DNA from: Stappia stellulata
GTDB lineage: Bacteria > Pseudomonadota > Alphaproteobacteria > Rhizobiales > Stappiaceae
Reading direction: 5' to 3'
DNA: 64,000 bases
NCBI RefSeq assembly: GCF_020176715.1
Contig: NZ_JAIVMF010000001.1
Coordinates: forward strand, 372,001-436,000
Shown: one piece after another, positions 1 through 8,646 of the stretch
Position numbering within the stretch: the first letter of the stretch is position 1
Layout: every line of letters starts with the position of its first letter
Notes under the pieces: model-generated
What the model was told of the DNA's origin: nothing
Seen by the model: only the letters and a program-made list of their open reading frames with translations
Databases searched by the model: none
Position numbers and translations under genes: made by a program

Positions 1-1211
1 TGTACCCGGCGCGCGGCCTCAAGGCACAACGCCTTGAAGAGCGGAATGCGGGAGGCGTCGGCCCCGGCGTCGCGGGCCAGATCCTCAAGCTGCTTGCGAT
101 GATCGAAGGCAAAGACCCGCATCGTCGACCAGTCGCCCTTGCGGTTCGTCGACCAGTGGATCTGCTCCAACTCCGCGTCGTGACGAAGCGCGGGCGTGCG
201 CACGCCGCGCTCAAGGAAGAAGCGCAACTCCTCCCAGCTCGGATAGGCCGGCGCGCAGCCGTGCCGCGACACCGCCAGCGCCCCGCAGGCATTGGCGTAG
301 GTCAGCGCGGTCTCCCAGGGCTCGTCCCTGAGCCATCCGCGCAGCAGGCCGGACATGAAGCCGTCGCCCGCGCCAAGCACGTTGAACACCTCGATCGGGA
401 AGCCGGGGCCGGAAATCCCAGCATCAAGCGTGTCGGGGATGTCTCCGGTGAAGGCAACCGCCCCCATCGGGCCGCGCTTGCACACCAGCGTCGCGCGTGA
501 CACGGCGCGCACGGCCCGCAATGCTGCGACCGTATCGGTGGTTCCGCCGGCGATATGAAACTCCTCCTCTGTCCCAACGATGAGATCGAAGAGATGCAGC
601 GTGGACTGAAGCCTGGCGGTGACCCTGTCGGAGGCGATGAAGCGGCTTTCCCCGGCGTCGTGCCCGGCAAGCCCCCAGAGGTTCGGCCGGTAGTCGATGT
701 CGAGCGCCGTGCGGGCGCCGGTATCGCGTGCCAGGTGCAGCGCCTTGAGCACGGCGGCTTCCGTGCGCGGATGCGACAGATGTGTGCCGGTCGCCGTCAC
801 GCAGCGCGCCTCCGCGATGAAGCGCGGATCGATATCGGCCTCGCAGAGCGCCATGTCGGCGCAGTTCTCGCGATAAAAGATCAGTGGAAACTGCTCGTGA
901 TCGCGAATGCCCAGGAGCACCAGCGCCGTCAGACGCTCGGGATCCGTGATCACGCCGCGGGTGTCGACGCCTTCCGATTCGAGCTGTTCGCGAATGAAGC
1001 GGCCCATGTGCTCGTCGCCGACGCGGGTGATCAGCGCCGATGTCAGCCCAAGCCGGGCTGCGCCAGCGGCGATATTCGTCGGGGATCCGCCGATATATTT
1101 GGAAAAGGCGCGCATGTCCTCGAGCCGCCCGCCCACCTGCGCGCCATAGAGGTCGACCGAGGACCGGCCAATCGTTATGACGTCGAGCGTCTTTCCGTCT
1201 GCATTCACCAC
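1..1211 (-). CDS. iolC: 5-dehydro-2-deoxygluconokinase IolC (N-terminal part, runs off left edge)
   Basis: PfkB-family sugar kinase of myo-inositol catabolism, which phosphorylates 5-dehydro-2-deoxy-D-gluconate. The N-terminus contains the IolC motifs VITIGRSSVDLYGAQVGGRL and YIGGSPTNIAAG, and the C-terminal kinase signature VLGAGDGFMSGLLRG supplies the catalytic Asp. After about residue 330 a second domain begins (WSTNRKGDWSTMRVFAFDHR), as in the fused rhizobial form carrying a DUF2090-like C-terminus; the rest of it lies outside the window. The frame stays open to base 1, giving about 403 residues here. The start is one of two adjacent GTG codons (1211 or 1208) behind a GGGAG; a nearby ATG is out of frame and stops at once. 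A GGAA-N6-TTCC palindrome lies about 75 bp upstream. Confidence in family and orientation is high. Confidence 0.93.
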   Translation of the reverse strand, partial: MVNADGKTLDVITIGRSSVDLYGAQVGGRLEDMRAFSKYIGGSPTNIAAGAARLGLTSALITRVGDEHMGRFIREQLESEGVDTRGVITDPERLTALVLLGIRDHEQFPLIFYRENCADMALCEADIDPRFIAEARCVTATGTHLSHPRTEAAVLKALHLARDTGARTALDIDYRPNLWGLAGHDAGESRFIASDRVTARLQSTLHLFDLIVGTEEEFHIAGGTTDTVAALRAVRAVSRATLVCKRGPMGAVAFTGDIPDTLDAGISGPGFPIEVFNVLGAGDGFMSGLLRGWLRDEPWETALTYANACGALAVSRHGCAPAYPSWEELRFFLERGVRTPALRHDAELEQIHWSTNRKGDWSTMRVFAFDHRKQLEDLARDAGADASRIPLFKALCLEAARRV

Positions 1212-2024
1212 AGCGCACCCAAACTCCCGAGATCCATTGACCCGCCACGGCCGGAAGCCCCTTCACTCGGAGACCTCTTAAAACGGAACATAAATTCCAT
1301 TTTTTGCGCCTGCAACCCAATTTTTCCGACAGTTCGGTCCGCACCGCAGCGGCGTTGTCTCCGCACAAAAGAGACGCCCGGAAGGGGCGACCAACAGACG
1401 ACACGACGCATCCGCCCCTGCCCGCCAACCGCTCGCACCCTGTAGAGGCTTGGCCAGGAACATGAAATACGCAAACTTCTTCGGCCAATTTCACCATATG
1501 GAGCGATCCGGCACCGCGCGACCGGACGCCACTGCCGCTCTCCGCTGGAGCAGTACACCCGGGTTTCACGCCCCTGCCCTGCCCCAACACTGACGTCGTG
1601 CGGTTTTAGAATTTTTATTCCACCATTATCTGCGTTTTGGCTGACCCTCCGCAGGCCGTTTTCCATGCGGCACGCGGTGTCGCGGTCCTGAACAGATCCC
1701 TCCGCACGCTCGCTCCGTCGCCGTTGCCGGCAGCCGCCCTGCGCTTCCGGCGCGGCTGGGTTGCACCCCTGCCGGCACGATTTCCATTGCGCTGCAGCAT
1801 CTTCTGTGGTCTACAGGCACCATCCTGGCGCTGCGTAGAGAAACGTCACACGTTCACGGCGCTTCAGGTCAAAGCAACTTTCCTCCCGATCGTTGCCCGA
1901 GCTGCTCGCGAAGCGAGCGCACTCCCAAGGCAGCTGATCTGCGCAAGCTCCCTTTTCGATGACACACGACCGCGACCCACGCAGGCGATGACGCCGCGTT
2001 CGGGCGCAGCTCTAAGGATTCCGC
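1212..2024. other. 813-bp non-coding gap between iolC and the RNA helicase gene
   Basis: Apart from the GGAA-N6-TTCC palindrome near iolC, I see no convincing gene. Short open frames here lack ribosome-binding sites and recognisable protein motifs. An AT-rich stretch near 1608-1628 could belong to the helicase promoter, which would then have a long 5' leader of about 400 nt. No clear terminator or RNA fold was recognised by eye. Confidence 0.5.
1285..1298. promoter_or_regulatory. Putative IolR operator (GGAA-N6-TTCC)
   Basis: A perfect GGAA(CATAAA)TTCC palindrome stands in an AT-rich patch upstream of iolC. Rhizobial RpiR-type IolR repressors of inositol catabolism are reported to recognise a GGAA-N6-TTCC motif. 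Placement in front of iolC makes this the likely operator; binding itself is inferred. Confidence 0.6.
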
Positions 2025-3404
2025 TTGACCACTTTCAAAGACCTCGGCCTCGCCGACCCGATCCTCAAGGCCGTTGAGGGCGAAGGCTACACCACGCCGA
2101 CGCCGATCCAGGCCCAGGGTATTCCCGCAATTCTCTCCGGTGGCGACGTGCTGGGCCTGGCCCAGACCGGCACCGGCAAGACCGCATCCTTCGTCCTTCC
2201 CCTGCTCCACCGTATCGCCGAGCAGGGCTCACGCCCGAACCCGAAGACCTGCGGCGCGCTCATTCTCGCACCGACGCGCGAGCTCGCCTCGCAGATCGCC
2301 GAGAGCATCCGCGCCTACGGCCAGAAGGTTCGCCATTCTTCGACCGTCGTCGTCGGCGGCGCCCGCGCGATGCCGCAGATCCGCAGCCTTGCCCGCGGCA
2401 TGGACATTGTCGTCGCAACGCCGGGCCGCCTGCTCGACCACATGTCGACGGGTGCCCTGCGCCTCGACGAGACCACGACCGTGGTGCTCGACGAAGCCGA
2501 CCACATGCTCGACCTCGGCTTCCTGCCGGCGATCCGCAAGATCCTCGCCGCCATGCCGCGCAAGCGCCAGACGATCCTCCTGTCGGCCACAATGCCGAAG
2601 CCGATCCGCGCGCTTGCCTCCGACTTCCTGCATGAGCCGCAGGAAATCGCCGTCTCGCCGACCTCCAAGCCGATCGACCGGATCGAACAGACCGTTCTTC
2701 TGATCGAACGCGACCAGAAGCGCCAGGCCCTGGTCGACGTGCTGAAGCGCGCCGACATGGACCGCGCCATCGTCTTCACGCGCACCAAGCACGGCGCGGA
2801 CAAGGTCACGCGCCAGTTGGAGCAGGCCGGGCTGAACGCCTCCGCCATCCACGGCAACAAGAGCCAGGGCCAGCGCCAGAAGACGCTGGAATCCTTCCGC
2901 TCGGGCCGGACGCCGATCCTGGTCGCCACCGACATTGCCGCACGCGGCATCGATGTCGACGGCGTGTCGCATGTGGTGAACTTCGAACTGCCGAATGTGC
3001 CGGAATCCTACGTCCACCGCATCGGCCGCACTGCGCGTGCCGGCAAGAGCGGCTCGGCGATCTCCTTCTGCGACCGCAGCGAACGTCCGTTCCTGCGCGA
3101 CATCGAAAAGCTGATCGGCAAGACGCTGGTCGAGCGCGACGACGACGGCCCGATCGGAAACACGTCGAACGGCAAGGGCCGCAAGCCGGCCCGCCGTTCG
3201 TTCAAGCCGCGCACCGATGGCGCCCATGCGGGCGGTCATTCCGGCGCACATGCGTCCGACGGTGCCCCCAGCGGCTCGCGCGGTCCGCGCGACGGCAAGC
3301 CTGCCGGCGAAAAGCGCCCCTATCGCACCCCGCGCCCCGGCACGCAGTCGGAAGGCGCACAGCGAGGCCGCTTTCGCGGTTCGCGCTCGGCAAACGCCAG
3401 CTAA
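2025..3404 (+). CDS. rhlE: DEAD-box ATP-dependent RNA helicase, RhlE type
   Basis: RNA helicase that unwinds short RNA duplexes in ribosome assembly, RNA decay or cold adaptation. Helicase motifs appear in order: Q motif (GYTTPTPIQAQGIPAIL), Walker A AQTGTGKT, PTRELASQI, TPGRLLDH, the DEAD box VLDEADHMLDLGF, SAT, then the second RecA domain with ATDIAARGIDVDGV and HRIGRTARAG. After about residue 370 comes a basic, Gly/Arg/Pro-rich low-complexity tail typical of RhlE-like proteins and likely RNA-binding. The start is TTG, supported by AAGGA seven bases upstream and by alignment of the family N-terminus. It is followed by a strong hairpin terminator shared with the convergent gene. Confidence 0.95.
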   Translation: MTTFKDLGLADPILKAVEGEGYTTPTPIQAQGIPAILSGGDVLGLAQTGTGKTASFVLPLLHRIAEQGSRPNPKTCGALILAPTRELASQIAESIRAYGQKVRHSSTVVVGGARAMPQIRSLARGMDIVVATPGRLLDHMSTGALRLDETTTVVLDEADHMLDLGFLPAIRKILAAMPRKRQTILLSATMPKPIRALASDFLHEPQEIAVSPTSKPIDRIEQTVLLIERDQKRQALVDVLKRADMDRAIVFTRTKHGADKVTRQLEQAGLNASAIHGNKSQGQRQKTLESFRSGRTPILVATDIAARGIDVDGVSHVVNFELPNVPESYVHRIGRTARAGKSGSAISFCDRSERPFLRDIEKLIGKTLVERDDDGPIGNTSNGKGRKPARRSFKPRTDGAHAGGHSGAHASDGAPSGSRGPRDGKPAGEKRPYRTPRPGTQSEGAQRGRFRGSRSANAS

Positions 3405-3432
3405 TCCAGCCTTACAGGGCTGAACAGACAAC

Positions 3433-3468
3433 AAAAAAGCGCCGGGCAGCCATGCTCCGGCGCTTTTT
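3433..3468. terminator. Bidirectional rho-independent terminator
   Basis: The stem AGCGCCGG / CCGGCGCT (3438-3445 and 3457-3464) is flanked by A6 on the left and T5 on the right, so it can end transcripts on both strands. It sits between the convergent helicase and hydrolase-family genes. Confidence 0.9.
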
Positions 3469-3486
3469 GCGTTTTCGGGTCGAAAC

Positions 3487-4335
3487 CTAGAGGGACGCGC
3501 GCACCGTCTGGCGCTGCATGCCGAGCCCGGCGATCCCGAGTTCCAGCTTATCGCCCGCCTTGAGATAGACGGGATCGGGCTTTTGCCCCATGCCGACGCC
3601 CGGAGGCGTGCCGGTCGCAATCACATCGCCCGGATGCAGGCTCATGAAGCGCGACAGATAGGCGATCACGAAGGCCACGCCATAGACCATCGTCGCCGTG
3701 GTGCCGTCCTGGTAGCGCTTGCCGTTGAGATCGAGATAGAGCGGCAGGCTCTGGGGATCTGGCACCTCGTCGCGGGTGACCAGCCAGGGACCGATCGGCC
3801 CGAAGGTGTCGGCGGACTTGCCCTTCACCCATTGCCCGGAATGCCGGATCTGGAAATCGCGTTCCGACACGTCATTGGCGACGCAATAGCCGGCAACATG
3901 ATCGAGCGCATGGGCTTCGGCGATGTTCTTGGCATGCTTGCCGATGACGACGGCAAGCTCCACCTCCCAGTCGGTCGCGACCGACCCGCGCGGAAGCTCG
4001 ATGCCGTCGTCGGGACCGCAGATCGCCGAGGTCGCCTTCATGAAGACGATGGGTTCGGGCGGCACATCCATGCCCGCCTCGGCGGCGTGATCGGAATAGT
4101 TGAGCCCGATGCAGATGAACTTTCCGACGCCGGCGACGCAGGGTCCGATCCGCGGCGTGCCCTCGACCGCCGGCAGCGTTTCGGGATCGATCGCGCGGAG
4201 CCGCTCGAAGGTCTCGTCCGACAATGCCGCCCCGGACAGGTCGTCGATATGGGCGCTGAGGTCGCGGATGCGCCCCGCCGTATCGACGAGCCCCGGCTTC
4301 TCGGCCCCGACGGGGCCGTAACGCATGAGTTTCAT
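3487..4335 (-). CDS. Fumarylacetoacetate hydrolase family protein (ureidoglycolate lyase-like)
   Basis: A 282-residue member of the FAH superfamily, metal-dependent hydrolases, lyases or decarboxylases acting on 2-oxo acids. The core has the family's metal-binding pattern: ICIGLNYSDHAAEAG, the glutamates in DWEVELAVVIG, YCVANDVSERDFQ, the substrate-loop KGKSADTFGPIGPWLVT, and near the C-terminus GDVIATGTPPGVGMGQKP. Size and motif spacing fit proteins annotated as ureidoglycolate lyase or 2,4-diketo-3-deoxy-L-fuconate hydrolase; the substrate cannot be told from sequence. The ATG at 4335 has GGAGG nine bases upstream, which rules out the longer open frame. It stands alone between a terminator and a cytochrome c gene on the same strand. 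Confidence 0.9.
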   Translation of the reverse strand: MKLMRYGPVGAEKPGLVDTAGRIRDLSAHIDDLSGAALSDETFERLRAIDPETLPAVEGTPRIGPCVAGVGKFICIGLNYSDHAAEAGMDVPPEPIVFMKATSAICGPDDGIELPRGSVATDWEVELAVVIGKHAKNIAEAHALDHVAGYCVANDVSERDFQIRHSGQWVKGKSADTFGPIGPWLVTRDEVPDPQSLPLYLDLNGKRYQDGTTATMVYGVAFVIAYLSRFMSLHPGDVIATGTPPGVGMGQKPDPVYLKAGDKLELGIAGLGMQRQTVRASL

Positions 4336-4409
4336 AAAAGACTGCCTCCCAGACTGCATGTCCGCGCGATCATAGGGGTTTGACCGCTCAGGGCAAACGC
4401 GTCTGCGCG

Positions 4410-4835
4410 TCACTCGATGCCATTGGCCCGCTGCAGGGTCCGCACATAGGCGACGATGCGCGCAATCTCGTCGGGCGAAACACCGGCAACGGGAGGCATG
4501 TTGCCGAAGGTCCAGTGGTGCTGGCGCACCCCTTGCGCCACGGCGAGGAAGAACGCGCCGTCGGCGTGATGGCCGGGTTCGTAGATCACATGCACCAGCG
4601 GCGGCCCCTCCCCGGCCCGACCCTCGGCATTGGCGCCGTGACAGCTCGCGCAATTCGCCGAAAAGATCTCCGCGCCTTCAGCCGCCGCGCCGCTCAGCGG
4701 CGGCACCGTCACGGCGGCAAGCGCCGCGCCCGTTTCCGTGGTGCTTCCGGTGTCGTCCCCGGTCAGCACGTAGACCGCGCCGATCGCGCCGACCAGCCCA
4801 GCACCTGCCAGCAGCAAAGCGGACCGGGCGTTCAC
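4410..4835 (-). CDS. Small membrane-anchored or exported c-type cytochrome
   Basis: About 141 residues: a hydrophobic N-terminal segment (SALLLAGAGLVGAIGAVYVL) that is a signal peptide or membrane anchor, then a class I cytochrome c domain. The haem-binding motif is CASCH, and a Met ligand is likely in GNMPPVAG. The protein probably carries electrons in the periplasm. The GTG start at 4835 overlaps the stop of the CueR-like regulator gene by four bases (GTGA), so the two are co-transcribed and probably translationally coupled; GGAG lies nine bases upstream. That link suggests metal-responsive expression. The redox partner is unknown. Confidence 0.88.
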   Translation of the reverse strand: MNARSALLLAGAGLVGAIGAVYVLTGDDTGSTTETGAALAAVTVPPLSGAAAEGAEIFSANCASCHGANAEGRAGEGPPLVHVIYEPGHHADGAFFLAVAQGVRQHHWTFGNMPPVAGVSPDEIARIVAYVRTLQRANGIE

Positions 4836-5230
4836 GACGTTTCGCTCCGGCCGGCGAGATCGTCGAGAATCGGGCAATCCGGGCGGCCGTCGCCATGGCA
4901 ACAGTCGACGAGACGCGACAGGGTCGCCTTCATCGCCTGGAGCTCCGCGATCTTGCGCTCCACCTCGCCGATCTTTTCCAGCGCCACCGCCTTGACGTCC
5001 GAGCTTGCCCGCTGCTCGTCCTCATAGAGCGACAGGAGCGAGCGGCATTCCTCGATGGAAAAGCCCAGGCTGCGCGAGCGTTGCAGGAAGCGCAGCCGGT
5101 GAATGTCCGCATCCGAATAGTCGCGGTAGCCATTGGCCGCACGCGTCGGGCGCAGCAGGTCGATTTCCTCATAATAGCGGATGGTCTTGGGCGGCAGCTT
5201 GGAACGCTCCGCGGCAGCACCAATGTTCAT
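4832..5230 (-). CDS. cueR: MerR-family Cu(I)-responsive transcriptional regulator (CueR/HmrR-like)
   Basis: A 132-residue MerR-family activator. The N-terminal winged helix contains PPKTIRYYEEIDLLRPTRAANGYRDYSD, split here by the turn typical of the family; a dimerisation coiled coil follows; the C-terminal metal loop is CCHGDGRPDCPI, with the Cys-X7-Cys spacing that defines monovalent-copper sensors. The ATG at 5230 has AAGGA eight bases upstream. More upstream ATGs overlap the promoter palindrome and are unlikely. No copper ATPase or multicopper oxidase gene is adjacent; the only co-transcribed gene is the cytochrome c gene. Confidence 0.9.
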   Translation of the reverse strand: MNIGAAAERSKLPPKTIRYYEEIDLLRPTRAANGYRDYSDADIHRLRFLQRSRSLGFSIEECRSLLSLYEDEQRASSDVKAVALEKIGEVERKIAELQAMKATLSRLVDCCHGDGRPDCPILDDLAGRSETS

Positions 5231-5264
5231 CGTCCGATCCTTCATTGCCAAAGCGAATGCCGTC

Positions 5265-5295
5265 ACCATGTCCATTCCAGTAACTGGAAGGTCAA
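5265..5295 (-). promoter_or_regulatory. MerR/CueR-type promoter with 15-bp palindrome and 19-bp spacer
   Basis: Read on the minus strand: -35 TTGACC (5295-5290), the perfect palindrome TTCCAGTTACTGGAA (5289-5275), and -10-like CATGGT (5270-5265). The 19-bp spacer is the over-long spacing that MerR-family activators correct by DNA distortion. The position fits autoregulation of the regulator-cytochrome pair. Confidence 0.78.
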
Positions 5296-5328
5296 GCAGG
5301 CGAACGCAAGCCCCTGGTGCAGGAACGC

Positions 5329-5361
5329 AAAACGCCGCGGCCCCTGTTCGGGACCGCGGCG
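5329..5361 (-). terminator. Rho-independent terminator downstream of ileS
   Basis: On the minus strand a perfect stem CGCCGCGG / CCGCGGCG with further inner C/G pairing is followed by TTTT, about 35 bp after the ileS stop codon. Confidence 0.85.
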
Positions 5362-5393
5362 CATTGCGTCTTCACAAGCCGTCGAAAAGCCGA

Positions 5394-8300
5394 TCAGGCG
5401 TCGATGCGCGCCATCTCGATCACGACGTCCTTGCCGCCAACCTCATGGGTGGCGCTGAAACCGCCCTCGACGCGCCCACCGAGCGTGAACTCGCGCGCAA
5501 GCGTATCGGCTGCGATCCGCTCGCGATGCTCCTCGACTGCCTGCACCAATTCCTCAGGCAGCGTCAGATTGAGACGGATGCGGTCGGAGACGTTGAAGCC
5601 GCCATCCTTGCGGGTCTGCTGGATCAGGCGGACGATGTCGCGGGCGTAGCCCTCGCGCTCCAGCTCCGGATAGAGCTGGGTGTCCATCAGGACGACGCCG
5701 GCGCCGCCATCGAACAGCCCCGTGTCGGAGCCTTCCGGCGCCAGCACGCGCATCGTGTAGTCCTCCGGCGGCAGTTCCACGCCGGCCAGTTCGACGATCC
5801 CGTCGGGACGAAGCGTCCAGTCGCCCGACTTGGAAGCCGTCATTACGTCCTTCATCTTCTTGCCAAGGCGCTTGCCGATCTGCGGCTTCACCGCAAGGCG
5901 GTGCTCGCCGACCGACAGCGGATCGGCTTCCAGCACCACGTCCTTGATGTTCACCTCTTCGGCGATGAGGTTCGCATAGGGACGCAGATCCTCGACCTCC
6001 GGATGGGCGACGGTCAGCGTCTTCAGCGGCAGACGGGCGCGCAGGCGCTTGGCCTCGCGCAACGACATGACCGAGGCGCAGATGTCGCGGATCAGGTCCA
6101 TGCGGCGCACGAGGTCGGGGTCGTTCGGCAACGCCTCGGCCTCGGGCCAATCGGCCAGATGCACGGAGAGCTCGCCGGTAAGCCCCTTGTAGATGCGCTC
6201 AGACACGAAGGGCATCATCGGCGCGAGCGTGCGCATCAGATGCGTCAGCACCGTGTAGAGCGTATCGAGCGCGTCGCGCTTCTCGTCCGTCATCTCCTCG
6301 CCCCAGAAGCGGGAGCGGGAGCGGCGGATGTACCAGTTGTTCAGCGCGTCGATATAGCCCGGCACATGCGCATAGGCGCCCGGGATGTCATAGGCGTCGA
6401 GCGAGCCCTGAACCTTCTCGATCAGCTCGCGCGTCTTGGCGAGGATGTAGCGGTCGAGAAGCCCCTTCTGGTCGAAGCGCACCCGCGCCTGGTAGCTGTC
6501 GGCGTTGGCGTAGAGCGTGAAGAAATAGTAGGCGCTCCAGATCGGGATGATCGCCTGGCGCAGGGACTGGGCGATGCCGCGTCCGTCCTTGGCAACCGCC
6601 AGGTCGCCGCCAACGAGCAGCGGCGAGGACAGCATGTACCAGCGCAGCGCGTCCGCGCCGTAGGTGTCGAAGACGCCGACGGGGTCGGGATAGTTCTGCA
6701 GGCGCTTGGAGAGCTTCTGCTTGTTCTCGTCGAGCACGACGCCATGGCAGACCGCGTTGCGGAACGGCGCGCGGTCGAAGATCGCGGTGGAAAGCACCAT
6801 CAGCGTGTAGAACCAGCCGCGCGTCTGCGCGACATATTCCACGATGAAGTCGGCCGGGAAATTCTGCTCGAAGCGCTCCTTGTTCTCGAACGGATAATGC
6901 TCCTGGGCGAAGGGCATCGATCCGGAATCGAACCAGACGTCGAGGACTTCCGGGACGCGGCGCATCATCGACTTGCCGGTCGGATCGTCCGGGTTCGGAC
7001 GCACCAGCTCGTCAATCATCGGGCGGTGCAGGTCGTCGGGACGAACGCCGAAATCAGCCTTGATCTCGTCGAGCGAACCATAGACGTCCATGCGCGGATA
7101 ATTGGGATCGTCGCTTACCCAGACCGGGATCGGGCAGCCCCAGAAGCGGTTGCGCGAGATGTTCCAGTCGCGGGCGTTTTCCAGCCACTTGCCGAACTGG
7201 CCGTCGCGCACATGCTCCGGCACCCAGTCGATCTCGCGGTTGAGCTCGACCATGCGGTCCTTGAACTGCGACACGGCGACATACCAGGCATCGATCGCCT
7301 TGTAGATCAGCGGCGTGTCGGTGCGCCAGCAATGCGGATAGTCGTGCAGATAGGTCTCGTGGCGGTAGACGACATTGCGCGCCTTGAGATCGCGGATGAT
7401 GTCCTTGTTGGCCTCGATGACGTTCTGACCAACGTAATCGGTGACCTCGGCGGTGAACTTGCCCGCCTCGTCGACCGGCACGACGAGGGGGATCTCGCGA
7501 GCCTTGGCAAGCTCGAAGTCGTCCTCACCGAAGCCCGGCGCGATATGCACGCAGCCCGTGCCGTCGCCGGCTTCGACGAAGTCGGCCGCAAGCACCTTGA
7601 AGGCGTTCTCCGTGTCCTTGAAATAGGGAAACAGCGGCTCGTAAGTCGCATCGGCGAGCGCCGATCCCTTCAGCGTGTCGACGCGGCTCCATTCGCCGAA
7701 CTCGCGCTCGTAGCGCTCAAGCGCGGCCTCGGCGAGAACGACCCTCTGGCCGTCCTTTTCAAGAACCGCATAGTCGAGGTCGGGCGCGACGGCGAGCGCA
7801 AGGTTCGACGGCAGCGTCCAGGGGGTCGTCGTCCAGGCGAGAAGTCGCGTCGGCACGCCGGCAAAGGCTGCATCCTTCAGCAGGAAGCCGACGGTGAGCG
7901 CCGGATCCTGGCGTTCGCGATAGGAGTTGTCGAGGCGGGTTTCGAAGTTCGACAGCGGCGTCTGCACGGCCCAGGAATAAGGCACCACCCGGTAGCCGCG
8001 ATAGACCAGTCCCTTGTCCCAGAGCTGCTTGAAGCCCCAGATCACGCTCTCCATGAAGGAGAGGTTCATGGTCTTGTAATCGTTCTCGAAATCGACCCAG
8101 CGCCCCTGGCGGTTGACGTAATAGCGCCACTCGTTGGTGAAGCGCATGACCGAGACGGAGCAATGCGCGTTGAACCTGCCGATGCCGTAGTCGAGGATCT
8201 CGTTGCGGCCCGAAATGCCCAGTTCCTTCTCGGCCGTCAGTTCGGCCGGAAGGCCGTGGCAGTCCCAGCCGAAGCGGCGCACGACGCAGTCGCCGCGCAT

Positions 8301-8528
8301 GGTGCGGTAGCGCGGGATCAGGTCCTTGACGAAACCGGTCGCGAGATGACCGTAGTGCGGCAGGCCGTTGGCGAAGGGAGGCCCGTCGTAAAAGACATAT
8401 TCGCCAGCCCCTTCCTGGTTGCGCCGCTGCTCGACGGAAGCCTCGAAAATCCGGTTCTCTTCCCAGAACTTGAGGATGTCTTCCTCCAGCTTGGGAAAGC
8501 TGGGGTTTGGATCGATGGCTTCGTACAT
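5394..8528 (-). CDS. ileS: Isoleucyl-tRNA synthetase, type 2 (eukaryote-like)
   Basis: Charges tRNA-Ile with isoleucine in the cytosol; 1044 residues. The class I HIGH motif is present as GLPHYGH near residue 55, with RFGWDCHGLP after it; the KMSKS equivalent is KLSKR (ENKQKLSKRLQNYPDP). The CP1 editing region carries WTTTPWTLPSNLALAV, and WFDSGSMPFAQ precedes the second half. The opening FPKLEEDILKFWEENRIFE and overall length match IleS2, the eukaryote/mupirocin-tolerant type, not the IleS1 form (…SATLFLPKTDFPMR…) that I would expect in most proteobacteria. The start is ATG at 8528; a longer upstream frame has no family similarity. It is probably monocistronic with its own terminator. Confidence 0.95.
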   Translation of the reverse strand: MYEAIDPNPSFPKLEEDILKFWEENRIFEASVEQRRNQEGAGEYVFYDGPPFANGLPHYGHLATGFVKDLIPRYRTMRGDCVVRRFGWDCHGLPAELTAEKELGISGRNEILDYGIGRFNAHCSVSVMRFTNEWRYYVNRQGRWVDFENDYKTMNLSFMESVIWGFKQLWDKGLVYRGYRVVPYSWAVQTPLSNFETRLDNSYRERQDPALTVGFLLKDAAFAGVPTRLLAWTTTPWTLPSNLALAVAPDLDYAVLEKDGQRVVLAEAALERYEREFGEWSRVDTLKGSALADATYEPLFPYFKDTENAFKVLAADFVEAGDGTGCVHIAPGFGEDDFELAKAREIPLVVPVDEAGKFTAEVTDYVGQNVIEANKDIIRDLKARNVVYRHETYLHDYPHCWRTDTPLIYKAIDAWYVAVSQFKDRMVELNREIDWVPEHVRDGQFGKWLENARDWNISRNRFWGCPIPVWVSDDPNYPRMDVYGSLDEIKADFGVRPDDLHRPMIDELVRPNPDDPTGKSMMRRVPEVLDVWFDSGSMPFAQEHYPFENKERFEQNFPADFIVEYVAQTRGWFYTLMVLSTAIFDRAPFRNAVCHGVVLDENKQKLSKRLQNYPDPVGVFDTYGADALRWYMLSSPLLVGGDLAVAKDGRGIAQSLRQAIIPIWSAYYFFTLYANADSYQARVRFDQKGLLDRYILAKTRELIEKVQGSLDAYDIPGAYAHVPGYIDALNNWYIRRSRSRFWGEEMTDEKRDALDTLYTVLTHLMRTLAPMMPFVSERIYKGLTGELSVHLADWPEAEALPNDPDLVRRMDLIRDICASVMSLREAKRLRARLPLKTLTVAHPEVEDLRPYANLIAEEVNIKDVVLEADPLSVGEHRLAVKPQIGKRLGKKMKDVMTASKSGDWTLRPDGIVELAGVELPPEDYTMRVLAPEGSDTGLFDGGAGVVLMDTQLYPELEREGYARDIVRLIQQTRKDGGFNVSDRIRLNLTLPEELVQAVEEHRERIAADTLAREFTLGGRVEGGFSATHEVGGKDVVIEMARIDA

Positions 8529-8646
8529 CAACAACGTCCCGCTTCTTGTTGCAATCGCGCGGGTCCGTGGCCTTTTCGGCCCGAACCGCCGCGCGTCGAC
8601 TGGTCCAGTGGGTGGGTTATCCGACCGGGGCGAAAAACACAATCGG

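Noticed and set aside
1205-1800. Several short minus-strand frames upstream of iolC
   Set aside because: They overlap the IolR-type operator and lack ribosome-binding sites and recognisable motifs.
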